64,000 bases of DNA, taken from NCBI GenBank assembly GCA_963989385.1, contig OZ022499.1, forward strand, positions 36,394,866 to 36,458,865, given 5' to 3'. The translations under genes and the position numbers were made by a program. The notes under the pieces are model-generated. The model did no database searches. It had not been told where the DNA came from and saw only the letters and a list, made by a program, of their open reading frames with translations. The DNA comes from Ctena decussata. Taxonomy: Eukaryota > Mollusca > Bivalvia > Lucinida > Lucinidae. Positions 24,090-34,413 of this stretch are shown one piece after another; position 1 is the stretch's first letter; each line of letters begins with the position of its first letter.

Positions 24090-25196
24090 ACAAGAGGCCC
24101 ACGGGCCACAAAGCTCACCAGATCTCTAGCTCAAAATTGCTATCAAAATTACTGTCACATTTGTACAGCCTAATACAAAATATACAACTACAAAGTCTCA
24201 GTCTGAAAGTCTGTTGAGTTGATAACAAAATATATAACTATTTTCCATATTTTGATTGCAGTAAATGCCATTTTTCCCCATTATAAGTCAATGCAACTCT
24301 AAGTTGCCATAGCAACCAAACAATAGAGCCGATTTTCATCAAAAACACAAACTTTCAACCCCCCCCCAGCCTAAGGATACTAAAGATGAAATCTGGGCCT
24401 TATTGGCCCAGTGGCTTCTGAAGAGATAATTTTGTAAGTTTTTTTTTCCATTATTTTTGCATTTTGGTTTCCATGACAACCAGTAAAAGGAGCAGTGGGT
24501 CCAAAAACAATAAAGATAATAGAAGACTTCTTAAAGGAACATTTCTATAAAAGTTATGTCAACATACCTGCAATGGCTAGGCATTAAATGCCATTATTCA
24601 ATTTTCCCCATTATAAGTCTATGGGAACTCTAAGTTGCCATAGCAACCAAACTAAAGGGCAGATTTTCATAAAAAACACAAACTTTCAATACCCCAGCCT
24701 AAGGATACTACAGATGAAATATGGGCCTTATCGGCCCAGTGGTTACAGAGGAGATAATTTTTAAGTATTTTTTCCATTTTTTTTTTCATTTTGGTTTCCA
24801 TGGCAACCAATAAAAGGGGCACTGGGCCAAAAAACATACAGCTGATAGTAGACTTCTCAAGGAACATTTCTATAAAAGTTTTGTCAACATATCTGCAATG
24901 GCCTGGCAGAAAATGTCATTTTTCAATTTTCCCCATTATAAGTCTATGGGAACTCTAAGTTGCCATAGCAACCAAACTGAAGGGCAGATTTTCATAAAAA
25001 ACACAAACTTTCAAACCCCCAGCCCAACGATGCTACAGATGAAATTTGGGCCCAATCGGCCCAGTGGCTTCAGAGGAGATGTTGTTTAAAAGTGTTGACG
25101 GACATACGACGACATACGACGACGGACGACGACGACGACGGACACTGCCTATCCTATAAGCTCCCCCGGAGCCTTCGGCTCTGGTGAGCTAAAAAA
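24090..25196 (+). repeat. Hairpin-capped repeat, family B (three ~327-bp units)
   Basis: The left edge is ACAAGAGGCCCACGGGCC with AAGCTCACC. The right edge is GGAGCCTTCGGCTCTGGTGAG, then CTAAAAAA. Three interior units begin with 'ccccattataagtc' at about 24277, 24605 and 24932. A GAC-rich run (about 25097-25143) precedes the right hairpin. No gene is present. Confidence 0.72.
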
Positions 25197-26160
25197 TGTT
25201 GGGTTCAGATAATGATGCATTCTAAACACATCATCTGTGTACCAACAAACAACAAGCAAGCAAATATTTTTTCTGCAAAATACCATATTCAAACAAAAGA
25301 CAATTAACAAAAAATGGACATATTCTTGATTAGTACATCAGGGGATTTATTAACCATTAATCTGTTGCTCCGGGAGCAGTGATTTTTGGGCACAACCAGC
25401 TGATTTCTGTATCAGCTGGCCCTCCAGACCAACTAGTATTTATGATAACTGCAAAAAGGTTATAATGAAAACCAGCAGAAGCACTGAGAGGACAAGTTAA
25501 ATCCATTCATGCTGGTCCTATGCAGTGCTGGCAACGGCCAGTGGCCAGGTGGCCAAATGCTCCTAATTTTTGCCTCAGGTCACCAGAAAACTCCAAAATA
25601 TTACCTTTAGTGCCCCAAATTTATCTTTCTGGCAATACTAAAAGAATGGGAGCTTTAGGTGGTGGATAATTTGGGCCACTGAGAGTTAGGACTGTAAAGC
25701 TTTTGGGCCACCACATAAATTTTGCGAGATTCTAGCACTGCTATGGACCAGTTGGGTTTTGGACCGTAGCAGAAACCCTGTACATTGATAAAGGGATGAG
25801 ATTTTATCTTACCAACAAGCAAATGAATTTATAATGTTGCAACTTAAATACAAATGAAATATGCTTTCTCAGTCTACGGGAAAATGTATTACCTGTTTCA
25901 AACGTATCCACATATAACATGGTCTGTTTTGTCCATTATGTTCCCAATCCAGAGCAAGAACCCCCTCCCCCCTTTCCCCTACAATTGCAAAATCTGTCTA
26001 TCAAACTCGAAACCTAAAAACTATGATATTAAAACACAAAACTTAGACAACTTCAAATCAAAAACAGACCTGTCATTGTTTACCCAGATAAAAAAACAGT
26101 ATTAAAGTGTATACAAAAGCATGTCAAGTAGATAATTCTGATCTCCAATCGTGTGGCTTG
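25197..26160. other. Unannotated AT-rich sequence
   Basis: Minus-strand donor-like sites (TTG|GTAAGA at 25807; CAG|GTAATA at 25892) lie here, within the putative long 5' part of the RPA-like gene, but I could not assemble an open exon with matching phase. Confidence 0.25.
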
Positions 26161-26281
26161 TCTGGTCCTGAAACGTGGTCCGTTGTGTCCTGAAACATGG
26201 TCCGTTTTGTCCTGAAACGTGGTCCATTTTTGGCCTAACCATGGTCCGTATTGTCTTGTCCGTTTTGTCCGAGTACAAAGG
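26161..26281 (+). repeat. Short minisatellite, ~23-bp unit
   Basis: The unit GTCCTGAAACGTGGTCCGTT is repeated about three and a half times and then decays into GTCTTGTCCGTTTTGTCC. Frames across it on both strands are by-products of the repeat. Confidence 0.6.
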
Positions 26282-26573
26282 GAATCTTTTTTTTTCACCC
26301 ATCGAAAGGGGGGTTGGGGGGGGGGGAAGGGTTCTGATGATACTAGATGATCCGAAAAATTTTGGTGAACCATTTTAAATTAAAAGTACCTGCAGACACA
26401 CTCCCTTCCCACCCTCCCCTCCAATGATAATAAATGATCCATGCCTTATGTAGGCACAAGATAAAGGGACTCAACCCCAGAATGTATGGAAGTTCCAGGG
26501 AAAACTGTATATAACAAGAAACTCTTATGCAGCTTGAAAATATCTCACATCAAACGGTTTGACCACTCCACTA

Positions 26574-26800
26574 GGGGAGAGTCGGGTAACTTCGGACAGT
26601 GGAGAAATTCGGACAGTGACATTTTTTCCTTTATATGTCAGTTGTCTGGAACTAAAACAAAACAATAACTGGCCAAACAGTGAAAATCCTGATGAGACGG
26701 CTCATTATGAGCCGTCTCATCTGGATTTTCACTGTTTGCAATGGTATTGCAATGGTATGTCCGAATTTACCCGCCTGTCCGAAGTTACCCGACTCTCCCC
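26574..26800. mobile_element. Tc1/mariner-type foldback MITE, copy 1 (227 bp)
   Basis: The termini GGGGAGAGTCGGGTAACTTC and its inverted partner (...GTTACCCGACTCTCCCC) are flanked by TA at 26572-26573 and 26801-26802. Inner inverted sequence: CAGTGAAAATCC... and an AGACGGCTCATTATGAGCC core. A second copy is at 61757-61961. Confidence 0.82.
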
Positions 26801-26802
26801 TA

Positions 26803-28470
26803 CAACAGGATGCAACTTGTAATCTGTGAACTGTGAATAACAGTGGGTGGGGGAGGGAAGTGATTGTACCTCATTGTAGAAAACAAACAGGTATCTCAGC
26901 ACACAGCCGCTATGGAAAAAATAACTACAGGATCCATGTTGCTTCCCTTTAGCTTACTCGTATATAAAATACTACAACCGTAACCATGTCATGAAATGAA
27001 AAATTCAGATCAGACCCCTAAGATCAGAAGAGATTCTGAGAAAAACGAACCCACGCGAGGAAGTAGGTCACACAACTCGACATGTACTCGTAACACTGAA
27101 AACACATCTACAAAGCAAAACCTTATTAAAAATACATATAAACTTACCCTATTAGTAATTCATACACTGAAATTATTTAATGGAACTATATTCAATTCTA
27201 ATCAAGTGTTTTTTCTCCCAGAGTAACAACAAAATATGGCCTCGCAAACGCGCTTCGATCCCAAACCAAAGTACTACAATATACATGCGCTCATAAAAAC
27301 GTTACACTACAAATAAAATCTAAGCTGCTTTATAAGTTTATTAAGTGAAAACCAATTAAATAGCAAGTTTTGCTTTCTCGAGCCACAAACTATTACAACA
27401 TTGTATAAACAATTAAAAAAAATTAAAAGACCTATATTTTGGTAAAACAGATTATTCCGCGACCAAAACACGCCCTTCCCAAAATGACACGCGACAAAAC
27501 AACAACAGAATCGCAATCGTATTCAACAGTACAGGCATATTTTAAATAGTATCAACTAAGCATTAGAAGTTAATATTACATAACCTGCAGCTTTTAACAA
27601 CATTTAAGAATGTTTGAACTATCAAAGTAATTCCGAGAAAACAGCTTCATATACCAATATGACCAATGAAACAAAAGTAGGTCACGGCACTTGTTTAACA
27701 TGTAAGGCCACAACATGAATAACAAACCATTTTTAACATACTATAACAAAACAACTTACCTTTTATTTTTCAATCAGAGAACACCTAAACAATATCGCTA
27801 AACATCGCTGAACGTTTAATAGATTAACAAACAGAGACCAGACAGGCTTTCGACCGAAGTACTCTTCGTGTTGGAATACACATGCGCTCAAATAATCAGA
27901 GTTTACATTTCATTCCACTATCCATATTAAACTACTAATAGCTGTTATCCTCTTACACATAAAAAATATATTACATGAAAATACTCAAGTCTAAAATTTC
28001 TTATAAAAGTAGACAACAAACCTAACTACTTTGTACATAATCATTCCGCGATGCTATCCGGCCAACAAAAATATTGGTTCCAAATCTTCTTACATTTAAA
28101 TAATGAGGGGAACCAATACATTAACTAGGTCATTATATACGTAACAACTCGTAACGTAAATTTCTGAATTCAATGGGACTCATTAACTACTAGTTAGACT
28201 AACTCTATAATAGAACTTCCAAGCTTAGAAACTATACATGACTTCTGTTTTTCTTAACTTCTACGCCCAGAAAAATTTGCTCAGTGTTATCGGTAGTGAC
28301 CTTAAAGTATCTGTGCTGCCGAGCGGTAGTTAGTCTGACTGATCTTGGGGGTCCAGTTGAACACGATTCGCCCCATTTTGTGAGACAAATAATCGACAAA
28401 ATGGCGGAAAATATATTGCATTTTCAACACAGCATATTTCTGTACGAATCTTTCGTTATTGTTTGAATGT
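26803..28470. promoter_or_regulatory. Candidate 5' region of a minus-strand gene (RPA-like?)
   Basis: Two minus-strand donor-like sites, AATAGG|GTAAGT (about 27144) and AAAAG|GTAAGTTG (about 27761), are each preceded within about 150 bp upstream (on that strand) by GAGCGCATGTRTATT-like sequence (near 27290 and 27890). This suggests two related non-coding first exons. A plus-strand ATGGCGGAAAAT at 28401 is followed by only 21 codons. This is the least repeat-dense part of 19-34 kb. Assignment to the RPA-like gene is a guess from position and strand. Confidence 0.25.
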
Positions 28471-28589
28471 TCTACTACCTAGCACATGAAGCATAATAGA
28501 GAAAAGTAGAAATTCCAACCTGGGTCACATTTCGAACAGCCAGCACAATCCAAGCGAGCAGCAGGCACATACGGGTGGCTGGGTGGTAT

Positions 28590-28686
28590 CGGGACGTTTC
28601 GCGCCAGGGTCGTTTCGTCCCAGGACGTTTCGTCCCAAAGAGGCCAAGAAAGTCGTGACAATTCGCCCTAGGATGTTTCGCTCCAC
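28590..28686. repeat. GGACGTTTCGTCCC-type short repeat cluster
   Basis: Consecutive partial palindromes GGGACGTTTCGCGCC, GGGTCGTTTCGTCCC and GGACGTTTCGTCCC are followed by a decayed GGATGTTTCGCTCC. The role is unknown. Confidence 0.5.
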
Positions 28687-29210
28687 TATTATTTGGAAAA
28701 AGATGTGAAGAAACGATTACAACATGAGCATGTCCCTCATCTTTTTCTAGTTCCCCCAAAACAACATTCAGTGTTTTCCTTTTTGCCCATAATACCAAGG
28801 TTGGGCGATAAATTCCACCCCTGGTATTTACCAGTGGAATTTACCGGTCTGGAAAATACTCCCAAAGTGGAAAATACTGGCAAATACTGGTCGATTGAAC
28901 TTTTTCACCTTTGAATCGTGCTAAAACCAAACCCAAGTTAACTTAAGGTCAAGAATACGTAAATGACTGGCGCAATTAATTACGTGCGTCGCGAAGGACG
29001 TTACGTCACGAAATACCTCCTAGTCTATGTTATTTTCAATATGGCGACCCCCATCGGACATTTGATAACAACGTCAAGCCTAGGAAAAACGGAGTTGTGG
29101 TCATTCTTTATTCAAGCCCTCTGCTAATATTGCTATGTTCCTTTTTCTTGTGTTTATGAAAGCATTTCATAAACATAAATGTAGCCATAAAAATTAATGA
29201 AAGAGAGACA

Positions 29211-29233
29211 GACATACATACATACATACATAC
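29211..29233 (+). repeat. (ACAT)n-type microsatellite
   Basis: CATACATACATACATACATA followed by CAGAAAGACAGACAG, inside the hAT-like element. Confidence 0.85.
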
Positions 29234-29444
29234 AGAAAGACAGACAGAGTTTCGTGTGTGAAACAATTTGCGGCTCGCCGCAATACATGTTCCCTCCCTA
29301 CTTTCAGGGCTCACAAAACTTATCAGACACTTATATGAAAGACGGAGCCCATCCCTCTCATTTTGCTGCGTTATCCTACCTTCATTACAAACAGTTACCC
29401 ATTTACTGCTGGCTTACAAAGAGACTTTTCCAGTGGTTGGCTGG

Positions 29445-29518
29445 CCGAACCCGGATTCGAACCCGCAACCGTCTGTGTCTTAACCGAACGTCTCTAATCA
29501 CTCTTCTGCAGCGCGGTG
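29445..29518 (-). repeat. tRNA-like SINE head (fragment)
   Basis: On the minus strand GGTTCGAATCC (29453-29463) is a perfect B-box with flanking arms GTTGCGG/CCGGGTTC. The upstream A-box region (GATTAGAGACG...) is degenerate and no cloverleaf closes. It is a SINE-derived fragment, not a tRNA gene. Confidence 0.5.
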
Positions 29519-31735
29519 GGATTGCGAATCTGAAATAATTATGTGTGCTGGCTGATTTTAGAGCTGAGTGGGATCGAATTGTAATATTTATGATAATGCC
29601 TTTTTTTGCGATTTTAATATAGATATATCCTTTCTGGACCGCGAAACTATCATTTTGATCACAAATACGAATGATATAATATTTTTCCACTTGTTGTATG
29701 GCTTTGCCCAAGATACAGCCAGCCTCTTACCCACACCGCCTCTGCGGCCACAAGGCTACAAGAAGCCTTACCCTTAACCTATCCCGCTGATGGTGGAACT
29801 TGGCCTTGTAACTTTTCAGTATCCTCCTACCATCATCTCGATATGACTGTAATACTGTTCAAAAGGGCGTAAAAGTCAATTTTATCTGACTACCTTGAGC
29901 CACGCCGAAAGAACACGAGTCGTCAGCAAATATACGCATACGCGCAGTCTGAGAAATCTCTTCGCTGTTCCTCACGGAATCATTGTATAAGAAGACTCGG
30001 GTTAGGCGGGTGCGCAGACTGATATCATCTTCCGCTGACCGTACATGTCCCAAAGACCCATTTTACCATGACACGGAACATTTTGTGGTTTGGTATTACC
30101 ATGTTCGGGTAACGCAGTTTTTCGGGTTTACTCATGAGGCTTTTCCTTTTTCATTGTGCGGCTCATTTCGTGTCGGCTGCAGTAACCATATTACTGTTAT
30201 AAATTTGTTTTCATTTTTTATTAATTTTGTTCACTAAAGCATTCATCATGAGGACCCTATAAGTCGGCATCTTTCCATATTCTCATATAACGGCCCTAGC
30301 ATGTCTTATAACGTCGCCCGTAAACGACTGCAACGTCGCTTATAAATGACGTCAACGACTGGCGTAAATTTATACATACCTGTGCTTGCTTATCAAGCGC
30401 TACTTGAAAAACGAGCTCGGTAGTCAAGGACTTTCTTTACCTCATTTTAATCGACAGATCCTGTGACATAAAATATCAGTTTTTGAAAAAAATCTATGTA
30501 GTGGTAAACAAGCTGTGTAGATTCAAGTTTTAAAATCTGAGTATTTCTATCGCACTCCCATTGGCGTCAATGGAAACGGCCTCAAAATTTCACGTTTTTC
30601 AGTCTGATCTAGCGATTAAACGAACTCGGTGACCTATCATTTTTATTGCCAAATTCGATGTAACACATGAAAATGCACTCCCGTGCAAAATTTTAAAAAA
30701 TTCTATGTATGAGCCATTTACGTATTCTTGACCTTAAAATAATATATGTTCAAACTAAAAGACTTAAAGATGCTTTAGTTAATTTTTATATTAAATATCG
30801 TATGAAGTTTATCATCATAAAGAATAAAATGTTTCTCAAAGCAGGCTGAAACAGCCAAACCGTGGATTTAAGACAAAAATTTTGACAATTTCACAAGTAT
30901 GAACAGTATCTTGATTCAACTTTATTACTTGTCCTAAAACTCAACAGCATAAAATGTCAGGTAAGAAACTACAGGTAAATTCACCTATGCACCTGGCCAG
31001 TCACCTGTGACACCCAATTTGCAAGACAGTGTCTAAATTGTTAAAACAACAAGTTTCAAAACAATGTTGAAGTATTGCTTGGGGCAAGGATAGAAACAAT
31101 AAGTTGTCAGAATGGTTATCTGTTTTATCCTAATACAAGGTTAGACAATAAATCAAGTTGAAGTACATAGAGGTGTTATTGGTATGGCTTGTGCTATAGT
31201 ATAGCTTCAGCTCTTGAATACATTTATAGTATTCAGATAATAATTTGTCATAATTAGTCCTGAAGCTGAACCATCGCACATCATTAACAAACTACTATTC
31301 ATCATAAGTCAAAAGATCATATACTGTTGTTGACCAAGACAACAAGACCCATGCCAGATGTATTGACAGCAAAACAGTAGTTAGTGCCAAAGCTCCATGA
31401 CTCCGAGCCCAAAGAGAGAAATGTCCAGCTGTGAAACAGGCTATTTTTCTCCCCTAAAACAAAGTCAAAATTTCACTGACTAGAAAAACTAGTAAATAAG
31501 AGATACAAATGTTAAACATCAGTATAAATATTAAGTCAGTGTCACCAGTATTGCTGAAATACTGAATGGATTTTGAGAGTAGGTTATTGTATAAATTCTA
31601 GGCTGGTCAATTCAATCTACCAGTATTTGCCGGTATTTTCCAGTATTTGCCGGTATTTACCGGTAAATACCGCTGGCATGGAAAATACTCATATTTGCCG
31701 GCATTTTGCCAACCTTGCATAATACACTTAAATAT

Positions 31736-31796
31736 ACCCCGCCACACGATAGTGGCGGGGTATTATGTTTTCCCGCTGGCTGTCCGTCTGGCGTTC
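31736..31796 (+). repeat. Fragment of a GCGGGG hairpin-capped repeat
   Basis: ACCCCGCCACACGATAGTGG, then CGGGGTATTATG, forms a hairpin, followed by CGCTGGCTGTCCGTCTGGCG. It is the same edge type as 44885. It is cut at 31796 by the next element. Confidence 0.5.
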
Positions 31797-32420
31797 CGTA
31801 TTTACCCTAAATTTTCGGACACCGTAAATTTTCGGACACCCTATATTTTCCCAAAACGCCACCTATATTATGTACCCTATATATCCGGACACGTACTGAC
31901 CAGGGTATTTTTGTTGTCCGTAAATGTTCGGACACAAAAAAAACGTCCCTTGTTCTCTCATAAAATTTTCATGTATAGGCTATCAGTTTTGTCTGTTTGC
32001 TATGTTTACCTTTGCCTTCGGCTAGATGAGGAACCGTAATTCTTCGGCTATAAGGCGAGTCGTTTATATAACGGGGGGGAGGGGGAGGGGGGGGGTAGTA
32101 GTTTTTGGACTGTCTGGGCAAGTATTTAGCTTAGGCTCGCCTATAAGTCGGACCTATCTTTTTGCCAATTCCCCAAAGGGTCATCACCAGTGGCCGATGT
32201 CTACGTATATTTAAACTGGTTATGCAGTTACCCTAATATGCATAAATATCTTGGATTACATACCACATTATGTACCGTATGTATATTTCCATAAGGTATC
32301 CACATCCAAACTCTGATGTACACAACTGGAGAAAATATATTCGTGACATATTCCAATTTGCAATTGATCCATACTAAACAATTTTTTCCACAGGCCAAAT
32401 ATTTAGGGTAAATACTGTAT
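31797..32420. mobile_element. MITE-like element with TTTACCCTAA ends
   Basis: TTTACCCTAAATTTTCGGAC at about 31801 mirrors ATTTAGGGTAAATACTGTAT at 32401-32420, with TA next to both ends. The left half iterates TTTTCGGACACC. A related end (TTAGGGTAAATACGG) is at 43921-43936. A G-rich run lies at 32073-32095. Confidence 0.5.
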
Positions 32421-33830
32421 CCAAACTACTAGCACGTGGTCAGTCTAACACACCAGTACTTCAACAAACAAATTGTGTCACCTCAAGGTCATTGACCGCT
32501 TTGATCTTTTTGTGTACTCTAGTCCAATACCGCATCTCAAATTACATAATTGAGCCAAACAGGTTTGACAAGTTGGGATTACCGATAAGTAAAGAGAAAA
32601 AAAGTGCCTTATTTGTTTACATCTAGGTTGCAGGAAAATACCTGAGAATGTTAACTTGAGGAAATAAAAATAAAAGGATGATATTGTTACACATTGTTTG
32701 CGGATGTGGAATTGAAAAGAAGAGTTTTAATGGGTGCCAGATGCAATCACTGTTCGCATAAGGTATTATTTCATGTGATCGGTACCTGATGTATTGTTTA
32801 TGTCTGAACACCTGGGGGGAATAGACTTAAGGTTACGCAATGGACACTGACCACTTTGTGGAAAATAGCCACGGTGTCCAAAGCCTCTTCTATAAGATGG
32901 GTACAAATTTTGGGGGTCATTTCATGGTTCAACACCTACCAGCTAGACAATACCAGAAGCCATTATGAAGTTTATTTTCTCATATAATCTAATTGATTAA
33001 GGGTTTCCCAATGCAAACTAGGTGGGTGGAGTGGATAAAATAATAATCAATATTTATTTGGTAAATGAGATGGGGAGATAAGAGTTTGAATTGCTCAATT
33101 AAAAACATATACCGAGTGAAGTTTTTTTACATCCAATAAATATATTACAGCGCGTTAGTTTGCCAATAAACTGCAGAAAAGTGTGGGTTTCGGCGTTTAC
33201 CGCCGAACTCACATTTATAACATTTTTTTAAAAAAATAATTGAAGGCATAGTGATTAGGGAATCATAGTCAACAATGTATGAAAGTATTATTGGCAAAAA
33301 CAACCTCATTATGCAAAAGTCTATTCAAACCTCATGCCACGATTTTACAAAGAGACAGGGCAGCCATTTTTCATTGATGAAATATGTAAACAAACTGCAA
33401 AGGTATTTTCTCAACAGCAGATCGTGTAATCGGGTAGATGATTTGCTGCGGCAAATACAACTTATAAAACAGTATATTCATCCATACAGTCTTATTTAAG
33501 TTTCAGTTTTTGTAACTTCTTCGATTGCACAGTAACCAGGAACATTTTCTACCCCTTTAAAACAAAAAAAACACCATTTCGACGTCCACCGATTTCATCT
33601 GAGACTTATCACTCGGATGTCGCAAATTTATCACTCCGCATCAAACGGAGCTATACCGAAACATCGGAAAAATTTGACTAAATGTTACCTTTCGGTGTGC
33701 TTTTATGCATGATAATGTATAAAATATATAAATTACACCAAAATTATTTGAAATAAGGCATGGGAAAAGAATAAATCGGATTATATATATTCCGCCAAAA
33801 CTCGGAAATGGAAGTCCTTCGGTTCTTCCG
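32421..33830. other. Intergenic sequence upstream of the Tudor-like gene
   Basis: AT-rich with no recognised repeat or exon. A 74-codon frame at 33275-33499 has no recognisable feature. Confidence 0.3.
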
Positions 33831-33917
33831 GTTTATTTTCATGGCAGTTTGTAAACATGGAAGATAATCGGTAGAGTTACAACATAAGATTTCTGCAAGT
33901 TTCAACGCTTCATCAAG
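33831..33917 (+). promoter_or_regulatory. Probable non-coding first exon and promoter of the Tudor-like gene
   Basis: A strong donor TCAAG|GTAAGC sits at 33917/33918. The upstream sequence contains a five-codon reading frame (ATGGAAGATAATCGG then TAG) and less AT-rich DNA (CCGCCAAAACTCGG, TTCCGGTTT). An acceptor near 34224 (TTGCAACATTGAG) would join it to the coding exon. The transcription start is not visible. Confidence 0.4.
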
Positions 33918-34242
33918 GTAAGCATTTCGTCATTTCATTACATTTTTGTTCTTTATGGAAGAAGGAAGTATTTTCCGGATCTGATCGTCATTGCAAAGGT
34001 AAAATATTCTGCGTTTTAATATCACAACTCTGTAGGCATTAGTAGTAAACAAAAATCCCGTGCTTTTCGAGGACCGAAGTAAACAAGTATGGTGGATGGC
34101 CGTCGTCGAACTTACATATCAGATTAGCAAAAATTGAATTCAAAGGGCTGTTATTGTAAATTTATGTGCTAGTTTTCAGTGAAGTATTGTCTTTTTGATA
34201 ACTGAAGTGTTTTTGCAACATTGAGACAAGGACAAGATAGAA

Positions 34243-34413
34243 ATGGCTATACGGAGGAAAGAAAAATACCAAAAGTCAAAGCGAAAGTTTGGGCAGGCAT
34301 GTGGAAGATACAGCCGCAGAACTAAATCAAAGGAGAAAGCTTATTTCTTGAAACATGAAGAAAAAATAAAAGTGTATCAGAGTGAAAATCGTCATTTTCC
34401 ACCATATCAGCTT
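34243..34413 (+). CDS. Tudor-like gene, coding exon 1
   Basis: 57 codons in phase 0, ending ...FPPYQL before GTAAGG. Reading on without splicing would add only 18 codons to a TAA at 34468. The donor is preferred because the next exon then opens in the correct frame. Confidence 0.6.

Larger units (their letters stand above)
28796..31717. mobile_element. hAT-like element, 2922 bp, perfect 8-bp TSD
   Basis: Perfect CATAATAC duplications flank it at 28788-28795 and 31718-31725. The ends are CAAGGTTGGGCG and, inverted, CAAGGTTGGCAA. Both subterminal regions are packed with GGTATTTACC and AAAATACTGG variants (28815-28890; 31621-31690), as expected for transposase-binding repeats. No reading frame resembles a hAT transposase, so it is non-autonomous. 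It carries a tRNA-like SINE fragment at about 29445. Confidence 0.82.

Noticed and set aside
26080..26378. Overlapping frames on both strands
   Set aside because: They translate the GTCCTGAAACGTGGTCCGTT minisatellite.
28401..28466. ATGGCGGAAAAT start of a new plus-strand gene
   Set aside because: Only 21 codons to a stop, with no donor in frame that leads to a credible exon.
29445..29518. tRNA gene (perfect B-box)
   Set aside because: The A-box region is degenerate and no cloverleaf forms; better explained as a SINE fragment.
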